A DNA stretch of 64,000 nucleotides from Dehalococcoidia bacterium (GCA_025361145.1 JANYAV010000018.1:62001-126000), one strand, 5' to 3'. Shown: positions 25,190 through 35,955, counted from the stretch's first letter. Translations and numbers: made by a program. Notes: generated from the letters alone by a model not told the origin.

Positions 25190-26059
25190 TTGAAAATTGT
25201 TACCGATAGCGGCTGCGACCTGCATATCAGCCGTGAAAAGATAGCCGAACTGGATATTCATGTTGTACCTCTGGTAGTTGATGTCGGCGGTAAGACTTTT
25301 CACGAGGGTGTGGACATAGAACCGGATCAATTTTACGATCTTCTGGTTAACAGCCACACCCCTGCTAAAACCTCACAGCCCTCTCCTGGTGATTTTGCTA
25401 AGATTTATCAGCAGTTGGCTGCCACCGATCCTGAAATCCTGTCAATCCATATGTCCTCTGGTTTGAGCGGCACTCTTAATTCTGCCAGAGAAGCCGCTAA
25501 GCTGGTACCGCAGGCCCATGTCACCCATATCGATACGAAGACTCTCGCTGTAGCAGCTGGCTGGCAGGTGGAAGCGGCTGCCCGTGCGGCCAAGACTGGC
25601 TGGGCCAAAGAGCGCATTATCGCTTTGACGGAGAGAATCAGCGCGGCCAGTGAGAGCTTGTATACCCTCAAAGAACTTAAGTACCTTATTCAGGGCGGTC
25701 GCATCGGCCACCTGAAAGGCCTCTTGGCTACGGTTTTGGGCATCAAACCGCTGATCGGGGTAGAAAAAGTAAAGGGCACTTATGTGCAGCGCGGACAGGT
25801 GCGTAATTTTCAGCGTGCCCTGGAAGGCCTGGTCGATCTTATTTCCCACCAGCACGAGCCTCACAGCGCTTTACGAGTGCAGGTCTGCCATTCTAATAAC
25901 CCTGAGGGAGCACTCGTTTTACATGATTTGATAGATAAGGCGTTTAAATGCAGCTGGCTGCCGGTGGGCCGTTTGTCTCTGGTGCTCGGCGCTCATACCG
26001 GTCCCAGTATGGTGGCGGTGGCTTACGCCCCGCAGTCCGCTTTCGCCGAGGTGCCGTAA
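25190..26059 (+). CDS. DegV family fatty-acid-binding protein
   Basis: A 289-residue DegV/FakB-type protein. Such proteins bind a fatty acid and, in Gram-positive bacteria, present it to the kinase FakA. The start is TTG with an AAAAGGA site; MKIVTDSGCDLHIS opens the first domain, the loop SIHMSSGLSGTLNSAREAAK (about residues 84-103) is the lipid-carboxylate site, and LKELKYLIQGGRIG with GIKPLIGV (about 160-195) is diagnostic. No FakA homologue is in the window. Monocistronic. Confidence 0.93.
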   Translation: MKIVTDSGCDLHISREKIAELDIHVVPLVVDVGGKTFHEGVDIEPDQFYDLLVNSHTPAKTSQPSPGDFAKIYQQLAATDPEILSIHMSSGLSGTLNSAREAAKLVPQAHVTHIDTKTLAVAAGWQVEAAARAAKTGWAKERIIALTERISAASESLYTLKELKYLIQGGRIGHLKGLLATVLGIKPLIGVEKVKGTYVQRGQVRNFQRALEGLVDLISHQHEPHSALRVQVCHSNNPEGALVLHDLIDKAFKCSWLPVGRLSLVLGAHTGPSMVAVAYAPQSAFAEVP

Positions 26060-26149
26060 CTGATAACTTAAAGCTCAAACCTCAAAGCTGGTTTTGGTTT
26101 GTAATTTGGAAATTGTAATTTGGGATTTGCTGCAGCTTCTAGCTGCAGT

Positions 26150-26224
<75 letters not shown>

Positions 26225-26506
26225 ACGCTGCATTCGTGGAATTCCTAAGGTCTACGCACTAATTAACCGTGCACTACGTAATATATTAGCATAAAACACA
26301 TTCAAAAAAAAGCAGAGCAAACAGGCCGGGCATCTCTTATTACAAAGCGACTATTAAAAAAGGTAAGCGGGATCTCGTCAAGTTTACCGTTGCATTCACA
26401 GGCTCGAAAATCACTAACAGGCCTCTATTTGCCGCAACATCCGTCGTTTTGTTTATAACCCTACCCAGAAGTCTATGGGGTCTCCCCAAATCTTATTTCT
26501 ATTTGG

Positions 26507-26720
26507 ATGTTGTCATACTGGAGTCCCGATTTTATCGGGACGAAGAATCTGGAGGATGGGATGAAGTCAATTGTCCTCCCGCTCTCCTATTCGCAGCGGC
26601 GAGTAGAGGGATGCTCCAGCATGACACCCAGCTACTATCTGAGATTGCTTCGGAAGGGGAAAAGATCCTCGCAAAGACAGTATGGGGTGCTTCGCTGCGC
26701 TCGCAAAGACGGAAAGGGAT
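26507..26720. repeat. Cluster of dispersed intergenic repeats
   Basis: It contains GTCATACTGGAGTCCCGATT with the hairpin TCCCGATTTTATCGGGA, then GAAGAATCTGGAGGATGGGA, and later inverted copies of the GCTCCAGCATGAC and CTTCGCTGCGCTC modules. The same pieces appear at 28246-28384 and elsewhere. The 26225-26733 gap shows nothing else. Confidence 0.7.
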
Positions 26721-26733
26721 TGGCAACCGGCAG

Positions 26734-28134
26734 CTAGGTGCCCATTACTCTTTGGTAGGCCTTTTCATACTCCCTTGCGGAAACGTCCCAGGAGAAATCC
26801 AGCTTCATCAACCTTTGTACAGCCGTCTGCCAGATGGTTTTATTATTAAAGGCTTTAACTGCCTCTGTCACTGCTCCCCTCAGGGCTTCGCTTGTATATT
26901 CGTGGAAAACAAAGCCGTTGCCCCGGGTCATCTCGGCTTTAAAAGGCGGCACGGTATCCACCAGTCCTCCGGTGTGCCGCACCACCGGCACCGCTCCGTA
27001 GCGCATAGCTATCAATTGCCCCAGTCCGCAGGGTTCAAAGCGGGAAGGCATCAGGAAAATGTCGCAGCCGGCGTAAACCAGCCGCGCCAGCGGCTCCTCG
27101 AAGGCCACTATTCCTGCCGCCTGCTGGGGATAACGGGCGGCAAATTCTTTGATCATCTTTTCATAATTATCTCTGCCTTTACCCATAATAACGAGCTGCG
27201 CCCCGCTTTCCGGTAGAAGCCTGTCCAACCCCTGTCCCACGATGTCCAGCCCTTTCTGCTCGTCCAGGCGGGTAACCATGCCGATCAGGGGAATTTCAGC
27301 GTCCACCGGTAAACCGGCCACTCTCTGTAAAGCCGCTTTGTTAAAACGGCGGTTGCTCGTATCCTCCGCGGAATAGTTAAAAGGCAGCAGAGGGTCTGTC
27401 CGTGGGTCCCAATCTTCAGGATGCAGTCCGTTGACTATCCCTCTCAAACTGTCCTGCCGGTATCTCAGCAGGCTGTCCAGGCCTACCCCGTATTCGGGGG
27501 TGGCGATTTCCCGCGCATAGGTCTGGCTAACGGTGGTGACCAGGTCTGCCCTCAGTACGGCCTGCGCCATATAAGTATAAGGCAGCGGGGGAGTCCCCGG
27601 CGGCAGGTTTTCCCACTGCTTTTTTAGTTCTCGGGAATACCTGAAACTATCATCGAAAAAACCCTGGTAAGCCAGGTTATGGATGGAAAACACGTGTTTA
27701 TAGGCTTGCCCGGCTTGCTTTTGCCACATTACCAGCAGTGCGGTTATCCAGTCATGGCAGTGCACTATTTCCGGCTGCCAGTCCAGGCTGGGCAGCATCT
27801 CGAAAAGCGCCCTTGAGAAAAAATAAAAACGTTCCAGATCGTGATTATACACCTCGCGGGTGCCGAAATAGTGCCGGTTCTCCAGCAGATAGATCGGAAC
27901 GCCGTTGATCTCGGTCAGGTTTAAGTTGGCTGACTCATGGTCCAGGCTCAGGGGGAAGTCCTGGATGACCGTTTTTAGGGAGTAGCGGCTCTCCAGTCCG
28001 TCATACTGGGGCAGCACGATACGCACGTCGTGGCCCAGCGCGCGCAAGGCGCGGGGCAATGAGCCCACCACGTCCGCCAGTCCGCCCACCTTGGCCAGGG
28101 GAGACGCTTCAGATGAGACAAATAATATTTTCAA
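26734..28134 (-). CDS. glgA: Glycogen synthase (ADP-glucose type)
   Basis: GT5 glycosyltransferase that extends alpha-1,4-glucan from ADP-glucose. The 466-residue protein has the donor-site KVGGLADVVGSLP at residues 16-28, HCHDWITALL, the VSQTYAREIATPEYGVGLD block, NGLHPEDWDPRTD, MVTRLDEQKGLDIV, and the C-terminal MPSRFEPCGLGQLIAMRYGA with the following TGGLVDTV, all normal for GlgA. No other glycogen gene lies in the window except the possible GH13 fragment at the left edge. Monocistronic, with repeats on both sides. Confidence 0.96.
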   Translation of the reverse strand: MKILFVSSEASPLAKVGGLADVVGSLPRALRALGHDVRIVLPQYDGLESRYSLKTVIQDFPLSLDHESANLNLTEINGVPIYLLENRHYFGTREVYNHDLERFYFFSRALFEMLPSLDWQPEIVHCHDWITALLVMWQKQAGQAYKHVFSIHNLAYQGFFDDSFRYSRELKKQWENLPPGTPPLPYTYMAQAVLRADLVTTVSQTYAREIATPEYGVGLDSLLRYRQDSLRGIVNGLHPEDWDPRTDPLLPFNYSAEDTSNRRFNKAALQRVAGLPVDAEIPLIGMVTRLDEQKGLDIVGQGLDRLLPESGAQLVIMGKGRDNYEKMIKEFAARYPQQAAGIVAFEEPLARLVYAGCDIFLMPSRFEPCGLGQLIAMRYGAVPVVRHTGGLVDTVPPFKAEMTRGNGFVFHEYTSEALRGAVTEAVKAFNNKTIWQTAVQRLMKLDFSWDVSAREYEKAYQRVMGT

Positions 28135-28245
28135 GTTTTACTATCCCGCTTCCTATTATATATATATAACCTCCATTATATATAGGTAAGAGCGGTTCCT
28201 CAAAAAAGCTCTTTCATTTCTTAGTCCCAGTCTTGTCATTCCAGT

Positions 28246-28516
28246 GCCCCATTTGTGGTGTCATTCTGGAGTCTCTTTATTGGTGTCATTCTGGAGTCCC
28301 GATTTTATCGGGACGAAGAATCTGGAGGAGGGGATGAAAACCCCGCCACCCTGAGATGCTTCGCTTCGCTCCAGCATGACAACCCCGTGTTACCTTCTAA
28401 ACTCGAAACTCATTACCCCCCTTTACATCCTCTTTTGCATATAATATAATGTCCAAAGTCGCGCATAAGGCGTGCCGCAGGTCCCGGCTGAGTCCCGATT
28501 TTATCGGGACGAATCG
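28246..28516. repeat. Cluster of dispersed intergenic repeats upstream of the S-layer gene
   Basis: Two copies of GTCATTCTGGAGTC (28259 and 28285), the hairpin TCCCGATTTTATCGGGA twice (about 28298 and 28492), GAATCTGGAGGAGGGGATGA, and an inverted GATGCTTCGCTTCGCTCCAG module. Apart from these and the promoter below, I see no gene in 28135-28922. Confidence 0.7.
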
Positions 28517-28678
28517 GGAGAAATTGGCGTTTGAGGCCGGATTGGTCGGCGTCGATATAATAGAATAGAATAATCGCAGTCCTAACCTTTGGCTAACGGT
28601 TTCGTTGTATAAGGAGACGGAAATACTCCTCAACTCGAAACTTTAAGCTTATCGCTTTGAGCTTTAAGCTGGTGAAGG

Positions 28679-28707
28679 TTTAGACTGTTGACAGCATGTA
28701 GTATAAT
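28679..28707 (+). promoter_or_regulatory. Likely promoter of the main S-layer-like gene
   Basis: A perfect TATAAT lies at 28702-28707 with TTTAGA 17 bases upstream (28679-28684). A TTGACA at 28688-28693 is too close to pair with this -10. This gives a leader of about 210 bases before the ATG at 28923. Confidence 0.45.
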
Positions 28708-28922
28708 AGAGTGGATATACTGTGTGGTATTGTATCCTGTAGAAATTACATTAGAAGGGGGTGATTTAATCGAAGCAGCCCGGAAGGGAGAGTGAGAAAA
28801 CAAGTAAATGGTTGTTTTTTTGTTACATTGCACAAAGCTTCATAGATAAATAGATATTTTATATCGCTATTTGTGGAGCGAGGTTAGATAATAGTAGATC
28901 CTTAAGGAGATTTTTAAAGTCG

Positions 28923-31829
28923 ATGAGAAATATCAATAAAATTTTGGCGATCGTCCTGACCCTGGCTATCATCGCCGGTTCGTTAGTCGCTGCCGTACCC
29001 GTGGCTGCCGACGCTTCCAGGTTCTCGGACGTAAATTCCCCATTAGCTTCAACCATGCCTGGTAACTTCCTTGTTACCGGTGGCAATGTTACCATGTTTG
29101 CCCAATCTCAGGATGGCAAAGCTCAATTCGCTTATGATAATGGTACCTCTAAAAAGCTATATGCATCCGTTGATGGCGGGATGTCTTGGAGTGCCCCCGC
29201 TGCCACTGGTGTTGCTAGCGCAAACGTCACCGCTATTGCGGTATCTACTAACTATGCCAGCGATAGCACCGTTGTTGTAGCCGAAGGTTTTAATATTTGG
29301 CGCTCTACCAACGGTGGTTCAAGCTTCGCTAAGCTCACTGGTACCGCTACCCCTGCTATTGCAAAACCCATTAAATCCCTGGCCTATGGTCTTAATTACG
29401 ATGGCTCCAATAATATCTGTTTAATTGGTACCGTAGATGGAACTGTCGGTGATGCAGCCGTAGGTAACTTGTATGTTTGGACATCTGACACCCTTTATAC
29501 TAATGTTACCGGTGCCGGTTATGTCGCTGGTGATGTCATTGGCGTCGGATTTTCTCCCAATTATGCCATTGATTATCAGATTTTCGCTGTAACCGTTTCT
29601 GACGCAGGCTCCTATCCTGTAACCTTCGAAACTTCTCCTGCTAACACCTTTGCCTGGGTTACAAAAACCAGTACCACCGCTGTTAGCGCAACTAAAGCCT
29701 CCATCGCTGTTCCCACTGATTATGATTCTATCAATAATAATGTTATTCTGGTCGGTTTAAATCCCGGCGGTATCTACAAAGTAGATTTCGCCGCTGTTCC
29801 AATCACTGACAACCGGATCTATGATGGTGCTGTGACCAGCCTGGCTTTAAACAGCTCCACGGTCTATGCCGGCTTAGCTACTGGCGATGTCAGAAGATCC
29901 ACTAATGCTTTCACCAGTTCCAGTGGTGTAACCTGGACTGCTGCTACCAAAAAACCCTTCCCCAATACCGCGGCTGGTGCAGCTCTTGTTGCCATCGCTT
30001 CCAATGGTAACATCATCGCAGTTACTGCTGGAACTACTGGTGGCGCTTATATCAGCACTGACGCAGGTGTTACTTTTAATGGTGCTGGCTTGATTAGCGC
30101 TTCCGCTGGCTTGACTTATAACGATCTGGCAGTTATTGATAACACAACCATGTTCATACTGGCGAAAGATGGTGCTCATTATCTGCTTTTCACTACCTCT
30201 GATGCCGGCACAACCTGGTCTCTTGTTTATAACTATGTTCAGACCGGTGCTGAAATTTTCCTGAGTGTCAATTCGTCACCCGCCTTCGCTACTGATAAGA
30301 CCCTTTTCTTACCTATGAGCAATAAGAAAGTCCAGAAATCAACCGATGGCGGTCTTAATTTCACTACGATTACTGCTGCCGGTCCTTTTGCTGGAACTCC
30401 TGTAATGACTGCCTTCCTGGTCAAAGATGGTAGCACTTTCTATGCCGCTTACTCCCCTGACAAGACTGTTTATAAATCCGGCAGAAATACCGCTTCTCTC
30501 GCTATTACTACTGGTACTCGGATCAACACTCTTGCCATGGATAAAGAAGGCAATGTCTATATCGGTGATGATGCCGGTTATGTCTGGAAGTCTACCGATG
30601 ACGCTTTGAACTTCGCTAAGGTTATTGACAAAAAAGCTGGGACCACTGTCAATGTCATTGGTTTTGATCCCAAGAATAGCAACAATATCATGGTAGGTGC
30701 CAACAACGGTGTTTATTTTGTTGACTATACCACTCCGGAATGGAAACAAATTAAATCCACTACTGGCGCTGTTAGGGCAATGGTTGTAACCGCTGATGGA
30801 GCGTTGTACGCCAATGATACCGCTAATGGTTATGTTCGTTCCCTCAACCCCGCGCTTAACGACAGTATTTGGTCTGTCGATGATCGAGGAGCAACTGGTC
30901 TTGTAACTGGTCTAAACGTGATTGGCCTTAATTTTTATGTCATTAAGGCTGGTGCTTCAGTTCGTATTTTGACCGATTTAAACAAGAATCCTGTTGCGAC
31001 CTCTTTCCCCGTTGCCGGCGGCAACGTTCCTACTAATAACATTTACTTTACCTGGGTAACTTACCCAAGTGGTGTTTTTAATCTTGTTTATGACATTCAG
31101 GTATCTCGTGATTCTGGTTTTGTTAGCAACATTATTGATTCAGTCTCTACTCCAACTGTACTTACTGGTCCCGTTTTAGGCACAATGTATGTTTACACCT
31201 CTGCTGTATCCGCTTTTGTTCCTGGTCAGACCTATTATTACCGGGTCAGATTAGGGTCAGATGGAGCAACCAAAAGACTATTAAGCCCTTGGTCTCCTGT
31301 AGTTCAATTCACCGTAGCTCTGCCTGCTGATGTCAATCAGGGTATCAACGCTGAAGGCAGAATTTCCCCCACCAACGGCAAGACCGACGTTTCCGTCACT
31401 ACTCCCCTTCTGTGGGGCGCAGTCGATGGCGCTACCAGCTATGAACTTCAGCTCGCTGATAATGCTACTTTCGCCAATGCTGAAGTCGCCACTGGTTTGA
31501 CCTCTACCGTTTATACTCCCAAGGCCGCTTTGAAAGCTGGAACTACCTACTTCTGGAAGGTTAGAGCTGTCAGCGCCACCGGTAACAGCGCCTGGGTTGC
31601 CAGCGCTTTCATTACCGCCGCTGCTGCTCCTACCGTTACCGCTGCTCCTACTCAGGTAGCTCCCGTTATCACGGTCAACGTTCCTACCCAGGCTCCTATC
31701 ACTGTGACCCAGATCCCGGCCCCTGTTACTCCTCCCGTGACTCCCGCCTACATCTGGTTCATCATCGTGATCGGCGCCGTTCTGGTGATCGCTGTTATCG
31801 TCCTGATCGTCAGAACCCGCAGAGTCTAG
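28923..31829 (+). CDS. Major S-layer-like protein with Asp-box repeats and C-terminal anchor
   Basis: A 968-residue exported protein: signal peptide about 1-30 (LAIVLTLAIIAGSLVAAVPV then AADA), a long Asp-box beta-propeller-like region (ASVDGGMSWSA, STNGGSSFAKL, TSDAGTTWSL, STDGGLNFTTI, STDDALNFAKV), two Fn3-like modules near 700-900 (WGAVDGATSYELQLADNATF), a Thr/Pro/Val stalk, and the membrane helix YIWFIIVIGAVLVIAVIVLI ending in RTRRV. Codon choice is noticeably restricted (GCT, GGT, ACC, CTT), which suggests high expression, as does its strong terminator. Paralogue of 21845-24988. AAGGAG precedes the ATG. Confidence 0.88.
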   Translation: MRNINKILAIVLTLAIIAGSLVAAVPVAADASRFSDVNSPLASTMPGNFLVTGGNVTMFAQSQDGKAQFAYDNGTSKKLYASVDGGMSWSAPAATGVASANVTAIAVSTNYASDSTVVVAEGFNIWRSTNGGSSFAKLTGTATPAIAKPIKSLAYGLNYDGSNNICLIGTVDGTVGDAAVGNLYVWTSDTLYTNVTGAGYVAGDVIGVGFSPNYAIDYQIFAVTVSDAGSYPVTFETSPANTFAWVTKTSTTAVSATKASIAVPTDYDSINNNVILVGLNPGGIYKVDFAAVPITDNRIYDGAVTSLALNSSTVYAGLATGDVRRSTNAFTSSSGVTWTAATKKPFPNTAAGAALVAIASNGNIIAVTAGTTGGAYISTDAGVTFNGAGLISASAGLTYNDLAVIDNTTMFILAKDGAHYLLFTTSDAGTTWSLVYNYVQTGAEIFLSVNSSPAFATDKTLFLPMSNKKVQKSTDGGLNFTTITAAGPFAGTPVMTAFLVKDGSTFYAAYSPDKTVYKSGRNTASLAITTGTRINTLAMDKEGNVYIGDDAGYVWKSTDDALNFAKVIDKKAGTTVNVIGFDPKNSNNIMVGANNGVYFVDYTTPEWKQIKSTTGAVRAMVVTADGALYANDTANGYVRSLNPALNDSIWSVDDRGATGLVTGLNVIGLNFYVIKAGASVRILTDLNKNPVATSFPVAGGNVPTNNIYFTWVTYPSGVFNLVYDIQVSRDSGFVSNIIDSVSTPTVLTGPVLGTMYVYTSAVSAFVPGQTYYYRVRLGSDGATKRLLSPWSPVVQFTVALPADVNQGINAEGRISPTNGKTDVSVTTPLLWGAVDGATSYELQLADNATFANAEVATGLTSTVYTPKAALKAGTTYFWKVRAVSATGNSAWVASAFITAAAAPTVTAAPTQVAPVITVNVPTQAPITVTQIPAPVTPPVTPAYIWFIIVIGAVLVIAVIVLIVRTRRV

Positions 31830-31863
31830 TCTCTAAACAAGATTAGCTTCTAGCTAAGCTCCA

Positions 31864-31897
31864 GAGCCCCCCGGGAAACCGGGGGGCTCTCTTGTTT
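31864..31897 (+). terminator. Strong terminator after the S-layer-like gene
   Basis: An 11-bp GC-rich stem (GAGCCCCCCGG with CCGGGGGGCTC) and a GAAA tetraloop are followed by TCTTGTTT, 35 bases past the stop codon. Confidence 0.9.
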
Positions 31898-31924
31898 ACA
31901 GCTAAAAGCTATCAGCTTAAAGCT

Positions 31925-32018
31925 TTCTCAAAAGGTCTCACCTTAAGGTCTCACCTTAAGGTGAGACCCTTTGTGCCTGGCAAGGTGAGACCTTATAAAA
32001 CCCTGGTCTCCTTTTCTC
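31925..32018. repeat. REP-like palindrome cluster (copy 3)
   Basis: Tandem AAGGTCTCACCTT units and their complement AAGGTGAGACC, then CAAGGTGAGACCTTATAAAA followed by CCCTGGTCTCC. This is the paired-palindrome element in the reverse orientation to copies 1 and 2. A further partial copy (CAAGGTGAGACCCTGCGAG) is at 32329-32347. Confidence 0.8.
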
Positions 32019-32112
32019 GCATGCTTACTAACAACTAATTACTAATTACTAACTGCTACTCTTTACTAATAAGGTATAATGCAATTAGAGCTAAGTTTAC
32101 GAGGTGGCTAAT

Positions 32113-32322
32113 ATGACCAAACAGATTACCTTAAAAATCGTAGGTATGCATTGCGGCGGCTGCTCAGCCAGTGTTGAGAAAGCCTTAAAGAGCATTAACG
32201 GAGTCTCCGCGGTTACGGTTAATCTGGCTGCCGGAAAAGCTGTAGTGGACTTTGATCCGGATAAGACCAACGACAAAGAAATGGCTAAAGCCGTCAAGAA
32301 CGCCGGTTTCAGCGCAGGCTAA
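32113..32322 (+). CDS. copZ: Copper chaperone (CopZ-like, single HMA domain)
   Basis: A 69-residue heavy-metal-associated domain. GMHCGGC carries the two metal-binding cysteines near the N-terminus, and the beta-alpha-beta pattern continues to VKNAGFSAG. It would carry Cu(I) to the ATPase encoded 87 bases downstream. I chose ATG 32113, which has GAGGTGG six bases upstream; a GTG at 32104 in the same frame overlaps that site. A TATAAT box is at 32074-32079. Confidence 0.9.
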   Translation: MTKQITLKIVGMHCGGCSASVEKALKSINGVSAVTVNLAAGKAVVDFDPDKTNDKEMAKAVKNAGFSAG

Positions 32323-32409
32323 CCTATACAAGGTGAGACCCTGCGAGATCAATCCTGGCTTCGCCTATCTGCTTTGAGCTATAAGCTTTAAGCTTATAGC
32401 TCTGTTATA

Positions 32410-34839
32410 ATGGATTTGATGAACGCAAAAACCACACTCAGAATTAGCGGTATGCACTGTGCTGCCTGTGCCTCAGGGCTGGAAAGCGACCTTAAACAAT
32501 TGCCGGGTATTAAACAGGCTTCGGTTAACATTGCCACGGAAAAAGCCGTGGTGGAATACGATCCTGCTTTTTTGAGCGAAAAAGACCTGCGGAAGAGTGT
32601 TGAAAAAGCCGGCTTTCAGGTCGTTTTTAATGAAGTTACTCTTGGTTTGATCGGCATGCATTGTGCTACCTGCGCTTTAACTATTGAAAGCGCTTTACAG
32701 GCAACTCCCGGTGTGGTTTCCGCCGCGGTTAATCTGGCCGGTGAGACTGCCCGTGTGGTTTACAATCCGGAAATGGTTTCCACTTCTTGGCTAAAGAAGA
32801 CGGTGGAAAAGGCCGGGTTTCAGGCGGTAGTGCGGGGTTCTGCTGCCGCTGACACAGAGAAACTGGCCCGCGATAGAGAAGCCCGCAGTCTAAAAATCAG
32901 GGTCATCCTCAGTTTTATTCTGGCTATCCCAACCTTTATCCTGATGCTGGTTTCACCCTTTGACATGACGGTAACTAACTGGGTGGTGCTGGCGTTGGCC
33001 ACTCCCGTCCAGTTTGTCATCGGCGCCCAATTCTACGTGGGTGCTTTTAAAGCCCTGCGCAACCGGCGCGCCGGTATGGATACCCTGATCGCCCTGGGCA
33101 CCAGTTCTGCCTATTTTTACAGCCTGCTGGTGGTGCTGGGTGTGCTTTCGGGAGCCGTCTATTTCGATTCTGCTGCTTTGATTATCTCGATTATTTTACT
33201 GGGCCGGTGGTTTGAAGCCCGCGCCAAAGGCCGCACCTCTCAAGCCATTAAAAAGCTGATCGGCCTGCAGGCTAAAACCGCCGGCATTATCTTAAATGGG
33301 GTTGAGACTCAGGTACCGGTGGAAGATGTGGCTGTGGACAATATCGTGGTGGTCCGCCCCGGTGAAAAAATTCCGGTGGATGGCGTGATTATCCAGGGTT
33401 CTGCCAGCGTGGACCAGTCCATGTTAACCGGTGAAGCTTTGCCGGTGGAAAAGAAGGTAGGCGATACTATCATCGGCGCCACCCTTAATATCAACGGTTT
33501 CTTTCAATTCCGGGCTACTAAAGTCGGCCAGGATACCGCCCTGGCCCAGATCGTTAAGCTGGTAGAAAACGCCCAGGGTTCCAAAGCCCCTATTCAGCGA
33601 CTGGCGGACAAGGTCGCCGCGATTTTTGTGCCGGTGGTACTGGCTATAGCTTTTTTAACTTTTCTGAGTTGGTATTTGGCGCTGTCCCTGGGCTGGTATC
33701 AGGTTAACGCTGGGGCCTTTATCTTCGCCCTGACGGCCTTTATCGCCGTCCTGGTGATCGCTTGCCCCTGCGCCCTGGGTTTGGCCACTCCTACCGCCAT
33801 TATGGTGGGTACCGGCAAAGGCGCGCAGAACGGTATTCTTTTCAAGAGCGCGGAAGCGCTGGAGCTGGCTTGCCGGGTCAAGACCGTAGTTTTTGATAAA
33901 ACCGGTACTCTCACTCAAGGCCAACCGGTATTAACTGATGTTTCCCCCGTTGCGGGTATTTCTGAGACCCAACTGTTGTCTCTGGCTGCTGCCGTTGAAA
34001 AAGGCTCTGAGCATCCCCTGGGTCTGGCCATCGTCCAGGCCGCGGCCAGCCAAAAACTGGTTCTTTCCACCGCGTTGACTGAATTTGAAGCCGTCAGCGG
34101 TCAAGGCCTGCGGGCTAAGCTGGACAGCAAAGACGTTTTATTGGGAAATCGTCAATTCATGCAGGAAAACGCTATTGACCTGAGCCCCTTAACCAATGAG
34201 ATAGATCAATTAGAACAGCAGGGTAAGACAGTGATAACTGTCGCTGAGGACGGGCGGTTTGTCGGGCTATTAGCGGTCGCCGATACCCTTAAAGCCACTT
34301 CCGCTCAGGCTGTCAGTCGCCTGCAATCTCTGGGTCTCAGAGTTGTCATGATCACGGGAGATAACCGGCGTACGGCGGAAGCTATTGCCGGGCAGGCGGG
34401 TATCAAGGAGATTCTGGCTGAGGTGCTGCCGCAGGACAAAGCCGCGGAAATCAAGAAATTGCAGAGCGGCGGGCTGGTAGCCATGGTGGGTGATGGGATC
34501 AATGACGCTCCTGCCCTGGCACAGGCGGATGTGGGGATAGCCCTGGGTAGTGGTACGGACATCGCCCTTGAAACGGGTGAAATAGTGCTGGTGAAGAATG
34601 ATTTGAACGATGTGGTGAAAGCTATTGAACTTAGCCGCTATACCCTGCGCAAAATTAAACAGAACCTTTTCTGGGCTTTTATTTACAATAGCCTGGGTAT
34701 ACCCATCGCTGCCGGCGTGCTTTATCCGCTGATAGGTTTACAGCTAAATCCGGTCATCGCAGCAGCTGCCATGGGTTTTAGTTCAATTTCGGTGGTTTCT
34801 AATTCACTCTGGATGAACCGTTATAAAATGCGCTCTTAA
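32410..34839 (+). CDS. copA: Cu(I)-exporting P1B-type ATPase (CopA) with two HMA domains
   Basis: An 809-residue heavy-metal pump. Two N-terminal metal-binding domains carry GMHCAAC (residues 14-20) and GMHCATC (about 81-87). The membrane CPC is at Cys452-Cys454, the phosphorylated Asp496 is in DKTGT, TGE is in [11 protein letters not shown], the nucleotide-domain His-Pro is in SEHPLG, and GDGINDAP starts at 694. The C-terminal [16 protein letters not shown] and [14 protein letters not shown] blocks indicate Cu(I) specificity. Start: no ribosome site is seen before 32410, but TATAAT at 32406-32411 would place a transcript start at the in-frame ATG 32419, so a leaderless mRNA with that start is possible. 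Ends overlapping the convergent NYN gene by 4 bases. Confidence 0.95.
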   Translation: MDLMNAKTTLRISGMHCAACASGLESDLKQLPGIKQASVNIATEKAVVEYDPAFLSEKDLRKSVEKAGFQVVFNEVTLGLIGMHCATCALTIESALQATPGVVSAAVNLAGETARVVYNPEMVSTSWLKKTVEKAGFQAVVRGSAAADTEKLARDREARSLKIRVILSFILAIPTFILMLVSPFDMTVTNWVVLALATPVQFVIGAQFYVGAFKALRNRRAGMDTLIALGTSSAYFYSLLVVLGVLSGAVYFDSAALIISIILLGRWFEARAKGRTSQAIKKLIGLQAKTAGIILNGVETQVPVEDVAVDNIVVVRPGEKIPVDGVIIQGSASVDQSMLTGEALPVEKKVGDTIIGATLNINGFFQFRATKVGQDTALAQIVKLVENAQGSKAPIQRLADKVAAIFVPVVLAIAFLTFLSWYLALSLGWYQVNAGAFIFALTAFIAVLVIACPCALGLATPTAIMVGTGKGAQNGILFKSAEALELACRVKTVVFDKTGTLTQGQPVLTDVSPVAGISETQLLSLAAAVEKGSEHPLGLAIVQAAASQKLVLSTALTEFEAVSGQGLRAKLDSKDVLLGNRQFMQENAIDLSPLTNEIDQLEQQGKTVITVAEDGRFVGLLAVADTLKATSAQAVSRLQSLGLRVVMITGDNRRTAEAIAGQAGIKEILAEVLPQDKAAEIKKLQSGGLVAMVGDGINDAPALAQADVGIALGSGTDIALETGEIVLVKNDLNDVVKAIELSRYTLRKIKQNLFWAFIYNSLGIPIAAGVLYPLIGLQLNPVIAAAAMGFSSISVVSNSLWMNRYKMRS

Positions 34840-35456
34840 GGCGGAGAGGGCGGCCCGCTCTTGAATTGATTTGCTGGCTTAAAAATGGGTTTGCTGATGA
34901 TCTTTTTAACCGGTTGGCGGCGTATGGGCTGAGGCCGGCGTTGAATAACCCAGATATCATTGAAGAAATTTCGGTCCAGCAGATGCCGATGATCGGCGAT
35001 GTCCAGAAGATCTTTGGAAATCCCGCTCTCGAAATAGGCCACTTCGACGTGTTTGCCCATGTTTTTTACCGCCTGGGCTGCGTAGGCAAAATCGGCGTCA
35101 CCGCTAATCAAAATTGCTGTATCGTAAAACCCGCTCCAGGCGAAATATAGCAGGTCGGTGGCGATCATCACGTCAATGCCTTTTTCGGTTCCCACGCTTT
35201 TCTTGGTGCTGCCCAGCCGCACTTCCAGATAGGGAGTTTTGCGCAGGGCATCCAGAAAATCCTGTTGTTCGCGGTGTCCTTCCGGGTATTGGGAGGGGTC
35301 TTGTTGAACGTTGTAATAATAGATGCGGAAAAGGTTCCTGCCAGCCGTCAGTTTATTAGCCAGCTCGGTGAAATTGATATCATGGCGGCCAAAGCTGTTC
35401 TTGGCTGAATGGTATAAATTACTGCCGTCAATAAAGATTGCTACTCTATCATCCAT
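34836..35456 (-). CDS. NYN-domain ribonuclease-like protein (LabA/DUF88 type)
   Basis: A 206-residue PIN-like NYN protein. The acidic residues expected at the metal site are in [12 protein letters not shown] (Asp10), [13 protein letters not shown] (near residue 97) and [13 protein letters not shown] (near 119). The C-terminal 45 residues are Pro/Lys/Arg-rich and probably disordered or RNA-binding ([18 protein letters not shown]). Family members are thought to act on RNA, but the target here is not known. Its stop overlaps the copA stop by 4 bases from the opposite strand. Confidence 0.88.
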   Translation of the reverse strand: MDDRVAIFIDGSNLYHSAKNSFGRHDINFTELANKLTAGRNLFRIYYYNVQQDPSQYPEGHREQQDFLDALRKTPYLEVRLGSTKKSVGTEKGIDVMIATDLLYFAWSGFYDTAILISGDADFAYAAQAVKNMGKHVEVAYFESGISKDLLDIADHRHLLDRNFFNDIWVIQRRPQPIRRQPVKKIISKPIFKPANQFKSGPPSPP

Positions 35457-35699
35457 TGTTTCATTCCTTATAATGCCGGTTGATTTTATCGGGTCATTTA
35501 ATTGGGAACATTATATTACATCATACACTATCTCACAACAGGTAATTCTTTGCAGCCTGAATGAACAGTGAACTGACAGCGCGTCTGTCTGGAGCATCTA
35601 GGGGTTGTCATCCTGGAGTCCCAATTTTTGCACAAGGAGAGTCCTTGTGCAATTAAAAGGACGGCGCTTGAGTGGAAATAGGAGAAATGTATTGGATTA

Positions 35700-35951
35700 T
35701 TATCTTTTACGATAAATACTTTGGCGATGTCCTACCCTTAGTATGATGATATCCTGACCCTCTATATCAAATATTACCCGGTATTCACCGATTCTGAATC
35801 TGTAAGTCCCCAAAGAAAAATGAATAAGCTTCTTAGCGTGTTTTAAAGGATCGGCCAGATACCTTTTCAAAGTGCTTTGTATTTTTTCAACTGCAGCTGA
35901 ATCTAATTTGGAGAGATCTTTTCTGGCGCTTTCTGTAAATAGATATTTCAT
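35700..35951 (-). CDS. RelE/ParE-superfamily toxin
   Basis: An 83-residue toxin-type protein: MKYLFTESARKDLSKLDSAA, KKLIHFSLGTYRFRIGEYRV and ILRVGHRQSIYRKR. GTYRFRIGEYRVIF is the core strand pair of RelE, and the terminal GHRxxIY pattern is typical of mRNA-cleaving RelE proteins. The start chosen at 35951 lies 4 bases after the antitoxin stop; the frame extends 10 codons upstream but that part overlaps the antitoxin. Probably a ribosome-dependent mRNA interferase silenced by the upstream partner. Confidence 0.88.
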   Translation of the reverse strand: MKYLFTESARKDLSKLDSAAVEKIQSTLKRYLADPLKHAKKLIHFSLGTYRFRIGEYRVIFDIEGQDIIILRVGHRQSIYRKR

Positions 35952-35955
35952 CTTT

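Noticed and set aside
26449-27216. 255-codon plus-strand frame opposite the end of glgA
   Set aside because: It is antisense to conserved GlgA sequence and begins in repeats; the product has no recognisable pattern.
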